Assembly (NCBI RefSeq): GCF_003073375.1
Contig: NZ_CP029002.1
Location: 1,164,001 to 1,228,000 of the forward strand
Length of the DNA stretch: 64,000 nucleotides
Origin: Lysinibacillus sp. 2017
GTDB taxonomy: Bacteria; Bacillota; Bacilli; Bacillales_A; Planococcaceae
Reading direction: 5' to 3'
Position numbers and translations under genes: made by a program. The notes below the pieces were generated by a model. That model was not told the DNA's origin. It saw only the letters and a program-made list of their open reading frames with translations, and ran no database searches. Below, piece after piece: positions 41,076 through 49,910 of the stretch (its first letter is position 1; every line of letters starts with the position of its first letter).

Positions 41076-41631
41076 GGCATTATTATTCGTAGCTGGTGAT
41101 GAAGGAATGACTGTCAAACAGCTAGCACAATATATCGATATGGATTCAATGGATATTGAAGCAGGATTAAGTGAGCTACAATCACAATATAATGAAGAAG
41201 AAAAGCGTGGCATTACATTAAAGCATATGGCTGGTACATATCAATTAACGACAAAGCCAGAAGTGTCTGATACGCTAAAAAAATTAATCGAAAATCCAAC
41301 GAACCAAGTATTAACAAGTGCGTCACTTGAAGTATTGGCAATTATTGCTTATAAGCAACCTATCACACGTGCAGAGGTTGAGGATTTACGTGGAGTGAAA
41401 AGTGAACGTCCCATTGCCACACTTGTATCCCGTGCATTAGTACAAGAGGTTGGGCGTGCAGAAGGAACAGGCCGTGCAATCTTATACGGTACAACGAAAG
41501 AGTTTTTAAATTATTTCGGTTTAAAAAACATTAAAGAATTGCCGCCATTACCTGATCAAGTTGAGCAGGATGATGAGCAACCAACTGATTTATTTTTAAC
41601 GAAGTTCCAAGAAACGTTTAATCAAAACTAA
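41044..41631 (+). CDS. scpB: Segregation and condensation protein B
   Basis: Condensin subunit of 195 residues. ATG 41044 has GGAGG upstream; the frame is open from TTG 41038. The two winged-helix domains are visible: IEALLFVAGDEGMTVKQLA at the start, and LEVLAIIAYKQPITRAEVEDLRGV followed by GRAEGTGRAILYGTTKEFLNYFGL, all typical. Partner of ScpA and Smc. Translationally coupled to scpA; dacB follows after 12 bases. Confidence 0.95.
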   Translation: MNSNKLLSQIEALLFVAGDEGMTVKQLAQYIDMDSMDIEAGLSELQSQYNEEEKRGITLKHMAGTYQLTTKPEVSDTLKKLIENPTNQVLTSASLEVLAIIAYKQPITRAEVEDLRGVKSERPIATLVSRALVQEVGRAEGTGRAILYGTTKEFLNYFGLKNIKELPPLPDQVEQDDEQPTDLFLTKFQETFNQN

Positions 41632-41643
41632 AGGAGTGACCAG

Positions 41644-42618
41644 TTGAAAAAAGGATTGATGTATGTTGTTTTGTGGGTTGCGTTTTTTTTATTCGCAGGA
41701 AATGTAGAAGCAAATGGAAGTAGCTTTGTTGTCATGGATGCACAAAATGGTCGGACATTAATGGGGACGAATGAACATAGCCAGCTCGAAATCGCAAGTT
41801 TAACTAAAATTTGGACAGCGCTTGTTGTTTTGGATCATAGTGACTTAACTGAACAAGTGTTTGTTTCTGAACATGCGGCTTCAATAGAAGGTTCGTCTAT
41901 TTATCTAGAGCAAGGGCAATGGTATTCGATTGATTATTTATTGCATGGGTTAATGATGCAATCGGGAAATGATGCTGCTACAGCTTTAGCGGAGCATGTT
42001 GGCGGCTCTGTTGAAGGATTTGTTCGCCTTATGAATGAAAAAGCGGTCAATAATGGCTTAACACAAACACACTTCAATAATCCAACTGGCTTACACCATC
42101 CAAATCACCTATCATCGGCATATGATACTGCTAAAATGTTGCAAATTGCCATGCAAAATCCGAATTTTAAAGAAATTGCATCAACAAAGGTCTACAAAGA
42201 AGGGGCTACTTGGAAAAATAAACATCGTTTGTTGCATGAGGATGTTGGCGCTGTAAGTGGGAAGACTGGTTATACAAAAGTAGCAGGACGTACACTCGCT
42301 ACTTTTTTTGAACGGGAACAAAAACAATTCATTGTCGTTACATTAAATGAAGGCAATGATTGGAACATCCACCGAAATCTAGCAAACCAAATTACACATG
42401 ATTATGAACTCGTTACAGTAGTCGATAGAGGTACCTATGAGGATGGCAATATAAAGATCCGCATAACGCAACCAATGCATGCTCTATTAAAAATAGAAGA
42501 GGTCAATAAATTACGCCACATTGTGAAACTATCTCGACACCCCAATTCAAAGCGCGCAGTGTGGCATGTGTATGTAGAAAATGAATTACTTATGACAAAA
42601 TTGGTAGTAAGAAAATAA
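41644..42618 (+). CDS. dacB: D-alanyl-D-alanine carboxypeptidase DacB-like
   Basis: Penicillin-binding protein 5* type DD-carboxypeptidase trimming peptidoglycan, 324 residues. Signal peptide (LMYVVLWVAFFLFAGNVEA). Active-site motifs: SLTK (Ser52), SGN (about 109) in LMMQSGNDAATALAEH, and KTG (about 207) in SGKTGYTKVAGRT. A C-terminal domain follows. TTG start with AGGAGTG upstream. In B. subtilis dacB is followed by spmA-spmB and acts in spore cortex synthesis; those two genes are absent here. Confidence 0.88.
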   Translation: MKKGLMYVVLWVAFFLFAGNVEANGSSFVVMDAQNGRTLMGTNEHSQLEIASLTKIWTALVVLDHSDLTEQVFVSEHAASIEGSSIYLEQGQWYSIDYLLHGLMMQSGNDAATALAEHVGGSVEGFVRLMNEKAVNNGLTQTHFNNPTGLHHPNHLSSAYDTAKMLQIAMQNPNFKEIASTKVYKEGATWKNKHRLLHEDVGAVSGKTGYTKVAGRTLATFFEREQKQFIVVTLNEGNDWNIHRNLANQITHDYELVTVVDRGTYEDGNIKIRITQPMHALLKIEEVNKLRHIVKLSRHPNSKRAVWHVYVENELLMTKLVVRK

Positions 42619-42791
42619 ACTACCCTTGCAAAATGTTTAATCGTTGTAATAAAGCACATATTATTAGAAAAGTTAATTATCTTTAATAATAGAGCAACAT
42701 GTGCCATAATTTTCAACAGTTACAAAAACTGCAGAGTCGAATGCTGAGAAGCTTGCGTCTTCTGCAAACTATCAATCAATGAGGTGAACTT

Positions 42792-43526
42792 ATGGAAAGA
42801 TTACAAAAAGTTATAGCATACGCAGGCGTTGCATCAAGACGTAAGGCGGAGCAATTAATTGTAGAAGGAAAAGTAAGAGTTAATGGGAAAGTCATTCGTG
42901 AATTAGGAACTAAGGTTTCAGAAACCGATGAAATTGAAGTAGAAGGCGTAAAATTAGAAAAAGAAGACAAAGTGTACTTCTTACTTTATAAACCACGTGC
43001 ATATATTTCAGCTGTTACGGACGATAAAGGCCGTAAAACTGTAACGGATATTTTTAAGAAAAAAGTATACCAACGTATTTTCCCTGTAGGACGTTTAGAT
43101 TATGATACAACAGGTCTATTACTATTAACAAATGACGGTGAATTTTCTAACTTAATGACGCACCCGAAATTTAAAATCGATAAAACATATATTGCACGTG
43201 TAAAAGGGATTCCAACGAAACAAGGCTTAATGAAATTACAAAGTGGGATTAAGCTAGAAGATGGTAAAACTGCACCTGCAAAAGTAAGCATGACAAGCTT
43301 TGATGAAAGTGCGGGCAAGGCAATTTGTGAAATTACAATTCACGAAGGACGTAACCGTCAAGTTCGCCGTATGTTCGAAGCAATTGGTACACCAGTTGTT
43401 AAATTAAAACGTGAGCGCTTTGCTTTCTTAGATTTAACTGGTTTAGTTGCTGGCGAATACCGTGAATTAACAAGACACGAAGTAAAATTATTACGTGTTT
43501 TAGCGGAAACAGGGAAAATGGATTAA
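42792..43526 (+). CDS. rluB: 23S rRNA pseudouridine synthase RluB
   Basis: RsuA/RluB-type pseudouridine synthase of 244 residues, modifying 23S rRNA near position 2605. The S4 RNA-binding domain (residues about 2-50: LQKVIAYAGVASRRKAEQLI, VRVNGKVIRELG) precedes the catalytic domain with Asp in PVGRLDYDTTGLLLLTNDG (about 103). C-terminal RQVRRMFEAIG and LKRERFAFLDL are conserved. GAGGTG precedes ATG. Preserves the B. subtilis order before resA. Confidence 0.94.
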   Translation: MERLQKVIAYAGVASRRKAEQLIVEGKVRVNGKVIRELGTKVSETDEIEVEGVKLEKEDKVYFLLYKPRAYISAVTDDKGRKTVTDIFKKKVYQRIFPVGRLDYDTTGLLLLTNDGEFSNLMTHPKFKIDKTYIARVKGIPTKQGLMKLQSGIKLEDGKTAPAKVSMTSFDESAGKAICEITIHEGRNRQVRRMFEAIGTPVVKLKRERFAFLDLTGLVAGEYRELTRHEVKLLRVLAETGKMD

Positions 43527-43548
43527 CACCAAGCTCGTAGGGAAAACG

Positions 43549-43591
43549 TTCATAAATCCTTCATAAATTATTTGTATTTTTTTGCTATAAT
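43549..43591 (+). promoter_or_regulatory. resA promoter with ResD-like direct repeats
   Basis: TTCATAAAT occurs twice (43549-43557 and 43560-43568), 11 bases apart, one helical turn, directly upstream of an extended -10 (TGC-TATAAT at 43586-43591) with no good -35. The reverse complement ATTTATGAA resembles the ResD-box TTTGTGAAT. An activator-dependent promoter is inferred. Confidence 0.45.
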
Positions 43592-43630
43592 AGGCAACAG
43601 TAGATTGCTGAAAGGAAGGAGGTCTTTTGT

Positions 43631-44164
43631 TTGGAAAAAAAGAAAAAACGTTCCTTTACTCGCGGTATTATTCTTGCAGTTCTTGCAGTAGCTATAGGAT
43701 ATACAGTTTATGCTGCGGTAACAAAGGATACAGTTAAAATCGTGAAGGCTGGGGCAGATGCGCCAGATTTTGAAGTGGTTGATTTAAACGGTGAAAAACA
43801 TCGATTAGCAGATTATGAAGGGCAAGGTGTACTACTCAACTTTTGGGGAACTTGGTGTGCACCATGTGAACGGGAGTTTCCAGCGATGACGAAGCAATAT
43901 GGAAAGTCAAAACATGAAGGCGTTCAAATCATTGCAGTAAACTTTGCGCAATCTGAGTTCGAAGTAAAAAAATATGTTCAAAATATGGGGATGACGTTCC
44001 CAGTTGCAATTGATAAAACGAAAAGTGTATTCACAGCTTATAATATTGGACCACTACCGACGTCTATTTTCATCAAGCCAGACGGAGAAATCGAACGTAT
44101 TGTTACGGGAGAAATGAGTGAACAACAAATATCGAACTATTTGGATTCAATTAAGCCGGAATAG
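43631..44164 (+). CDS. resA: Thiol-disulfide oxidoreductase ResA
   Basis: Extracytoplasmic, membrane-anchored thioredoxin-like reductase that reduces apocytochrome c thiols for haem attachment; 177 residues. N-terminal anchor (RGIILAVLAVAIGYTVYAAV), then a TlpA-like domain with the CAPC active site (Cys76, Cys79) in NFWGTWCAPCEREFP and the cis-Pro in GPLPTSIFI. TTG start with GGAGG eight bases upstream. First gene of resABC; 13 bases separate it from resB. Confidence 0.93.
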   Translation: MEKKKKRSFTRGIILAVLAVAIGYTVYAAVTKDTVKIVKAGADAPDFEVVDLNGEKHRLADYEGQGVLLNFWGTWCAPCEREFPAMTKQYGKSKHEGVQIIAVNFAQSEFEVKKYVQNMGMTFPVAIDKTKSVFTAYNIGPLPTSIFIKPDGEIERIVTGEMSEQQISNYLDSIKPE

Positions 44165-44177
44165 GAGTTTATAAGCT

Positions 44178-45836
44178 ATGAATAAAATACTTTGTGAATG
44201 TGGGCATGAAAATTTAGAAGGCACAAAGCTCTGTCAAAAATGTGGTTCTCCTTTAACTACAGAGGAAAAAGACAAAAAAATTGCAGACATGCGCTATGAA
44301 GGGACTGCCATCCGTTCAAAAACTTACAATAAATCGATAATCGATAAAGTGTGGAATTTTTTCTCAAGTGTTAAAGTTGGGATTACATTAATTATTTTAA
44401 ATTTAATAGCAGCATCGATTGGTACAATTTTGCCTCAAGAGTTTTATGTTAGTGTAGCCACTGACGCAGAGAAAGAAGCGTATTATTCGGATGTTTATGG
44501 TTGGTTCGGTGAAATATACTACTCGTTAGGTTTATCGGATCTTTATTCGTCCCTATGGTTCCAAATACTTGTATTAATGTTAGGTACGTCCATCATTATC
44601 GCGAGTATTGACCGTGGTTTCCCATTACATAAATCGTTAAAAAATCAACGTGTAAAACGTCACAATAGTTTTATGAAACGTCAACGTGTTATTGCTGAAG
44701 GACAACCTACGGAAAAGTCAGAAGATATGTTAACGAATGTTGAGCAAAAATTAAAGGACTTAAAATACAATGTACGTCGTGAAGATAATGCGTTATTGGC
44801 AGAACGTGGTCGTTTCTCTCGTTACGGCCCATATGTGAACCACGTCGGTCTTATCGTATTCTTAATAGGCGTTTTACTTCACTTAATACCTGGATTTTAT
44901 GTCGATGAATCAATGTGGCTACGAGAAGGTGAAACGCGTGCAATACCTGGTATGGATGGCTATTTCTTAAAAAGTGATCAGTTCATATTAGAGACGTATG
45001 ACAATGTTGCTCAAGGTGAACAGTTGAAGCAAGGTGTCAACGTTGTTGCGAAAAACTTCCAAACAGATGTTACGCTTTATAAACAAAAAGACGGTGCCGT
45101 TCCAGGACAAGCCGATGATTTAGAGGAAATAAAAAAATACGATATCCGCGTAAATTACCCATTAAAGCATGAAGGGTATGCAATGTATCAGATGGATTAT
45201 CGTTTAAATGAATTAAAAACAATGATTTTCGAATTAACAAATAAAGAAACAGAAGCCTCTTTAGGAACGGTTAGTATTGATTTAACCAATCCACAAGATG
45301 AATATATTTTAGAAGATGGCTCAAAAGTAAACTTAATGGGTTATTACCCAGACTTCTCAGGCTTTAAAGAAGGTGTGCCACAAACAGCAACACAAACACC
45401 TAATAATCCAGCATTTATTTTCAAAATGCAAACACCAGAAAAGCCTGAAGGGGAGACAAGCTTTGTCGCTATTCAACAAACACTTGAACCAAATGGCGAA
45501 AATTTATACAAAATGAAGTTTTCAAACGTAGAAACGCGTAATATGTCAGGGATTACTGTTCGTAAGGATAAAACACTTCCAATCTTGTTCGTTGGTGGAT
45601 TCATCTTTATGTTTGGTGTAGCAATCGGATCTTATTGGAATCATCGTCGAATTTGGGTTGAGGAACTTACGGATGGTACAATTCGCTTAGCAGCTCATAC
45701 GAACAAAAACTGGTTCAGTATTAAGAAAGATTTAGATGCATTGACAGCACATGCACATTTACCAGCATACGTGGATCAACAAGATTCTGAACAGTTGGAA
45801 AATGAAGAAAGTGAAAAGGATGGTAAAACCTCATGA
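44178..45836 (+). CDS. resB: Cytochrome c biogenesis protein ResB
   Basis: Haem-handling subunit of system II cytochrome c maturation, 552 residues. The N-terminal zinc-ribbon (CECGHENLEGTKLCQKCG) is normal for Bacillus ResB. Membrane segments: VKVGITLIILNLIAASIGTIL (about 55-75), FQILVLMLGTSIIIASI, HVGLIVFLIGVLLHL (about 218) and LFVGGFIFMFGVAIGSYW (about 475), with a large extracytoplasmic domain between the last two. Works with ResC; overlaps its start by four bases. Confidence 0.93.
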   Translation: MNKILCECGHENLEGTKLCQKCGSPLTTEEKDKKIADMRYEGTAIRSKTYNKSIIDKVWNFFSSVKVGITLIILNLIAASIGTILPQEFYVSVATDAEKEAYYSDVYGWFGEIYYSLGLSDLYSSLWFQILVLMLGTSIIIASIDRGFPLHKSLKNQRVKRHNSFMKRQRVIAEGQPTEKSEDMLTNVEQKLKDLKYNVRREDNALLAERGRFSRYGPYVNHVGLIVFLIGVLLHLIPGFYVDESMWLREGETRAIPGMDGYFLKSDQFILETYDNVAQGEQLKQGVNVVAKNFQTDVTLYKQKDGAVPGQADDLEEIKKYDIRVNYPLKHEGYAMYQMDYRLNELKTMIFELTNKETEASLGTVSIDLTNPQDEYILEDGSKVNLMGYYPDFSGFKEGVPQTATQTPNNPAFIFKMQTPEKPEGETSFVAIQQTLEPNGENLYKMKFSNVETRNMSGITVRKDKTLPILFVGGFIFMFGVAIGSYWNHRRIWVEELTDGTIRLAAHTNKNWFSIKKDLDALTAHAHLPAYVDQQDSEQLENEESEKDGKTS

Positions 45837-47017
45837 GTTTAATCGATTTAAGCGGTAACTTATTATTCGTTGCGTTCCTTTGTTATTTAGTTGGTACATT
45901 TTTATTTGGCGGCGCGATTAAGGAAAAGAATGATACAGCAGCAAGCCGTGCTGACAAGTTTGGTAAGCTTGCGATTGTTGTAACGATTATCGGTTTTTTA
46001 GCACAACTAGGTTACTTTATTACACGTTGGATTTATACGGGACATGCACCGGTAAGTAATATGTTCGAATTTACGACAGCGTTCGGTATGTTCATCGTCT
46101 TATCATTTATCGTTATTTACTACATGTACAAAGTGGCTGCTTTAGGGGTTGTGGCACTGCCAATTGCTTTATTAATCATTAGCTTTGCTGCCATGTTCCC
46201 AGTGGAAGTAAGCCCGCTTGTACCATCATTACAAAGTAACTGGCTAACGATTCACGTTATTACAGCTGCACTTGGTCAATCGGTTTTGGGAATAAGTTCG
46301 GTTGCTGGATTAGTGTATTTACTTAAAAATGTAAATACAAAAGAAAAATCAAAAGAGAGTTTTTGGTTTGAAGTTGTGATGTATTCTGGTGTATTAGTTA
46401 TTGGTTTCGTAATTGCCACAATTACATTTAACGTGGTGGGCTATGAAGCTAAATTTGAATATGTGGATAAGTTAGATCAAGTAAGCACAACGACATATAA
46501 CATGCCTGCAATTTTTGGTATGAATGAGTTTGTCGAACTTACTGAAGATAAAATGACACCACTTGCCGAATTACCACCATTAATTGACGCGCGTAAATTA
46601 ACAACAGTTATTTGGTCATTATTATTTGGGACAATTTTATACATTTTAATTCGCTTAATCTTTAGAAAACGTATTTCAACGATGCTTCAACCATTAGTAA
46701 AACGTGTTAATTCAACCTTGATGGATGAAATTGCATATCGTGCTGTATTAATTGGTTTCCCAATTTTCACACTAGGAGCGCTGATTTTCGCAATGATTTG
46801 GGCACAAATTGCATGGAGTCGTTTCTGGGGTTGGGATCCAAAAGAGGTTTGGGCACTTATTACTTTCTTATTCTATGCAGCATTCCTTCACCTACGTTTA
46901 TCAAAAGGTTGGGAAGGAAAAAAGACAGCTTGGTTAACAGTAATTGGCTTGATTATTATCATTTTTAACCTTGTAGTTGTGAACTTAGTTATTGCAGGTT
47001 TACATTCTTACGCATAA
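45833..47017 (+). CDS. resC: Cytochrome c biogenesis protein ResC (CcsA family)
   Basis: Integral haem exporter/ligase partner of ResB, 394 residues with about eight membrane helices. The WWD domain is WAQIAWSRFWGWDPKEVWALI (about residues 322-341, seen here in its WGWDPKEVW core), and conserved His residues flank it (HAPVSNMFEF near 75, LHLRLSKGW near 355). Translationally coupled to resB (ATGA). Ends with a terminator-like hairpin before resD. Confidence 0.93.
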   Translation: MSLIDLSGNLLFVAFLCYLVGTFLFGGAIKEKNDTAASRADKFGKLAIVVTIIGFLAQLGYFITRWIYTGHAPVSNMFEFTTAFGMFIVLSFIVIYYMYKVAALGVVALPIALLIISFAAMFPVEVSPLVPSLQSNWLTIHVITAALGQSVLGISSVAGLVYLLKNVNTKEKSKESFWFEVVMYSGVLVIGFVIATITFNVVGYEAKFEYVDKLDQVSTTTYNMPAIFGMNEFVELTEDKMTPLAELPPLIDARKLTTVIWSLLFGTILYILIRLIFRKRISTMLQPLVKRVNSTLMDEIAYRAVLIGFPIFTLGALIFAMIWAQIAWSRFWGWDPKEVWALITFLFYAAFLHLRLSKGWEGKKTAWLTVIGLIIIIFNLVVVNLVIAGLHSYA

Positions 47018-47135
47018 AGTTACTATCAATCGGGTGATTTTGGACAGTTAAACTTCACCTTTGTTTTTTCTTACGCGATTCAATCTAGAATACTGCCATT
47101 GAAGTGCGATAAAATTAACAAAATATCATAAAATT

Positions 47136-47172
47136 AGAAAAGTTCTACCGTTTTTGGTCGAGCTTTTCTTTT
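47136..47172 (+). terminator. Terminator between resC and resD
   Basis: AGAAAAG with TACC pairing to GGTC and CTTTTCT, T-rich tail. Separates resABC from resDE. Confidence 0.65.
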
Positions 47173-47197
47173 CAATTGCGCTCTGAAAAGGTACAAT
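47169..47197 (+). promoter_or_regulatory. Putative resD promoter
   Basis: TTTTCA (47169-47174) and TACAAT (47192-47197) with 17-base spacing, about 38 bases before the GTG start of resD. It partly overlaps the resC terminator tail. Confidence 0.45.
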
Positions 47198-47234
47198 AGA
47201 GTAGAGAAATAGAGAGTTGAAAGGGGTAACACCA

Positions 47235-47951
47235 GTGTCTGAGAATATTTCTGTGTTAATCGTTGATGACGAGGATCGTATCCGTCGTTTATTAAAAATG
47301 TATTTAGAGCGAGAAGGTTATTTAGTAGATGAGGCAGAGAATGGTGAACAAGCGCTTACAATGGCTCTTGAAAAAGATTACCACTGCATTTTATTAGATA
47401 TTATGATGCCTGAAAAAGATGGATTAGAAGTATGCGAAGAGTTACGTGAAAAGAAAACAACACCAATTATTTTATTAACAGCTAAGGGTGAAGAAGCAAA
47501 CCGTGTACAAGGGTTTGAACTAGGTGCAGACGATTATATCGTAAAACCATTCAGCCCACGTGAAGTTGTTTTACGCGTAAAGGCAATTTTACGTCGTTCT
47601 GCTGTATTTTCACCTGTATCAAGTGCATCTTCTTCAAAAGATTTAGTCGTATTCCCACATTTGACAATCGATCATGATGCACACCGTGTCACTGCAGATG
47701 GCACTGAAGTAAACTTAACACCAAAAGAGTATGAATTACTTTATTTTCTAGCCAAGGCACCGGATAAAGTATTTGACCGTGAACAGCTTTTAAAAGAAGT
47801 ATGGCACTATGATTTCTTCGGCGACCTACGTACAGTTGATACGCACGTAAAACGCTTACGTGAAAAATTAAACCGTGTTTCTGAAAATGCGGCCAAAATG
47901 ATCGTAACCGTATGGGGCGTAGGCTATAAATTCGAGGTTGTAAATGATTAG
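47235..47951 (+). CDS. resD: Response regulator ResD
   Basis: OmpR-family regulator of respiration and anaerobic metabolism, 238 residues from GTG 47235 (AAGGGG site; frame open from 47217). Receiver: VLIVDDEDRIRRLL, phospho-Asp in CILLDIMMP (about 56), LLTAKGEE, DDYIVKPFSPREV. C-terminal winged helix from about 140: LTPKEYELLYFLAKAPDKVFDRE and RTVDTHVKRLREKL, VWGVGYKFE. Partner of ResE, overlapping it by eight bases. Confidence 0.93.
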   Translation: MSENISVLIVDDEDRIRRLLKMYLEREGYLVDEAENGEQALTMALEKDYHCILLDIMMPEKDGLEVCEELREKKTTPIILLTAKGEEANRVQGFELGADDYIVKPFSPREVVLRVKAILRRSAVFSPVSSASSSKDLVVFPHLTIDHDAHRVTADGTEVNLTPKEYELLYFLAKAPDKVFDREQLLKEVWHYDFFGDLRTVDTHVKRLREKLNRVSENAAKMIVTVWGVGYKFEVVND

Positions 47952-49719
47952 AATAGCAACAAGCATTGTCGGGAAGCTGTGGGTAACCATTTTGCTTCTC
48001 GTTTCCTTTGTCTTATTTATTTTCACGATTTTTATGCTGGAGTTTTTAGAAAAGTATCATAATGAACAAACAGAAGAGTCGCTTCGTCAAACGGCGGCAG
48101 TCATTGCCACTATTGTGGATGATGAAGCACTAGATGAGAAGAAATTTGCGATTATCTCTGAACTATTATCGGAGACGACAAACGCACTTGTAGCAAAGAA
48201 TTCAAATGAAGTTATTTTTGCTGATCAACAAGGCGTAAATGAAAAGCCAATCCAACAGAAAATTATTTCAAATAAATCGTTTGAAAAAGTTTATGAAACA
48301 GAAAAACCAATTGTGAAAGAACTTTTGCTTCCATCCAATAAAGATCCGGATCGCATGAATTCTTATATCGTGCTCGGGTTCCCATTAAAAAGTGAAGACG
48401 CGACGCATGGCGCAGTATTTATTTATAAAAATCCAGATGCCATTCACGAGGCGAGCAAACAAACGACGAAAATTGTTGTTTTTGCTGCAGCCATTGCAAT
48501 TGTACTGACAACAATCTTCGCCTTTTTCTTATCGTCAAAAATCACATCACCACTACGTAAAATGCGAGAACATGCATTTGAACTTGCGAAGGGACGTTTT
48601 GATGCAAAATTGGATACGAAGCAAAATGACGAAATTGGTCAACTTGCCGTAGCCTTCAACCAAATGGGACGTCAGTTAAAGCATCATTTAGAAGTAATCA
48701 ACCAAGAAAAAGAGCAACTATCGAGTATTTTAACCTCTATGACAGATGCTGTTATTACGTTTAACCGCGATAAAACGATTTTACTAAGTAATCCACCAGC
48801 AGAACGCTTATTGCAAAAATGGTTTGTTGAGAAAGGTTTAGATAGCTCAAAGCCAATTCCAGTTGAACTGTATGAAATGTTAGATCATGTTTTATCATTT
48901 GAAGATCAAATTGATGAAGAATTAGCACTTGGAAAATCGTATTACAGCATTACGATAAGCCCGCTTTATAGTGGAGATGCTATCCGTGGTGCGATAGCGG
49001 TTATTCGAGATAAAACGGAGGAAACCAAGTTAGAAAAGTTGAAATCCGATTTTATTGCCAATGTTTCGCATGAATTACGTACACCGATTGCGATGCTACA
49101 AGGTTATTCAGAAGCAATCATTGATGGGATTGTTACGACCGAGGAAGACCGTAACGATATGATTCGTGTCATTTATGACGAGTCACAGCGTATGGGTCGA
49201 CTTGTAACGGATTTACTTGATTTAGCACGGATGGAATCAGGTCATATGAGACTGTATAAAGATGATGTGCCACTCGTTTCAGTTATTGAACGAATGACGC
49301 ATAAATTTGATCAAGCAGCGAAAGAAAAACATGTGACATTGTATTTTGAAACGAAAATTCCACCTGAATTACTTATCCCAATAGATGAAGATCGAATCGA
49401 ACAAGTATTGACGAATCTAATTGATAATGCAATCCGTCATACTTCAACGGAAGGCTCGGTAACGGTTTCGGTTGTGAGTGAACAAAATTTCGCTAAAATT
49501 CAAGTGAGTGATACGGGTCAAGGTATTCCTAAAGATGATCTTCCTTATGTATTTGAACGTTTTTATAAAGCTGATAAAGCTCGTACACGTTCAAAAGGTG
49601 GGACTGGCCTAGGTTTAGCAATCACGAAAAATATCGTTGAAGCACATAATGGTTCGATTTCAGTTGATAGTATCGAACAACAAGGCACAACATTCACATT
49701 TTACTTGCCTTTAGCTTAG
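47944..49719 (+). CDS. resE: Sensor histidine kinase ResE
   Basis: Membrane sensor kinase, 591 residues. TM1 (about 10-30: LWVTILLLVSFVLFIFTIFML), extracytoplasmic domain, TM2 (about 178-200: KIVVFAAAIAIVLTTIFAFFL), HAMP, a PAS domain (LSSILTSMTDAVITFNRDK), then HisKA with the phospho-His in FIANVSHELRTPIAMLQGY and HATPase motifs (NLIDNAIRHT, DTGQGIPKDDLPYVFERFYK, GGTGLGLAITKNIVEAH). Signals with ResD in response to oxygen or redox state. Confidence 0.93.
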   Translation: MIRIATSIVGKLWVTILLLVSFVLFIFTIFMLEFLEKYHNEQTEESLRQTAAVIATIVDDEALDEKKFAIISELLSETTNALVAKNSNEVIFADQQGVNEKPIQQKIISNKSFEKVYETEKPIVKELLLPSNKDPDRMNSYIVLGFPLKSEDATHGAVFIYKNPDAIHEASKQTTKIVVFAAAIAIVLTTIFAFFLSSKITSPLRKMREHAFELAKGRFDAKLDTKQNDEIGQLAVAFNQMGRQLKHHLEVINQEKEQLSSILTSMTDAVITFNRDKTILLSNPPAERLLQKWFVEKGLDSSKPIPVELYEMLDHVLSFEDQIDEELALGKSYYSITISPLYSGDAIRGAIAVIRDKTEETKLEKLKSDFIANVSHELRTPIAMLQGYSEAIIDGIVTTEEDRNDMIRVIYDESQRMGRLVTDLLDLARMESGHMRLYKDDVPLVSVIERMTHKFDQAAKEKHVTLYFETKIPPELLIPIDEDRIEQVLTNLIDNAIRHTSTEGSVTVSVVSEQNFAKIQVSDTGQGIPKDDLPYVFERFYKADKARTRSKGGTGLGLAITKNIVEAHNGSISVDSIEQQGTTFTFYLPLA

Positions 49720-49721
49720 AA

Positions 49722-49765
49722 TCAATCCGTGGTTGAGGAAGAAACATCACGGATTGAAGTTTCAA
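49722..49765 (+). terminator. Terminator after resE
   Basis: Perfect 10-bp stem (49722-49731 with 49748-49757) and a T-containing tail. Confidence 0.65.
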
Positions 49766-49793
49766 TTTATGTTGAATTTTATAAAGAAAGTGG

Positions 49794-49837
49794 GGAGCTA
49801 TCCTGTTGGTCATGACTTACAGAATAGCTCCTATTTT
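49794..49837 (+). terminator. Second hairpin after resE
   Basis: Perfect 8-bp stem GGAGCTAT/ATAGCTCC (49794-49801 with 49824-49831), large loop, tail TATTTTAC. Probably an additional terminator ahead of sigX. Confidence 0.5.
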
Positions 49838-49858
49838 ACTAATCTGATTGAAGTGCTT

Positions 49859-49884
49859 TGTAACTTTTTAGGTTGAAAAACGAC
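49859..49884 (+). promoter_or_regulatory. Sigma-X-type autoregulatory promoter of sigX
   Basis: TGTAAC (49859-49864), 16-base spacer, CGAC (49881-49884), identical in form to the B. subtilis sigma-X promoter of sigX. It lies 26 bases before the preferred GTG start, suggesting autoregulation. Confidence 0.75.
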
Positions 49885-49910
49885 AAATTAATAGAACGGA
49901 GGTGGAATGG

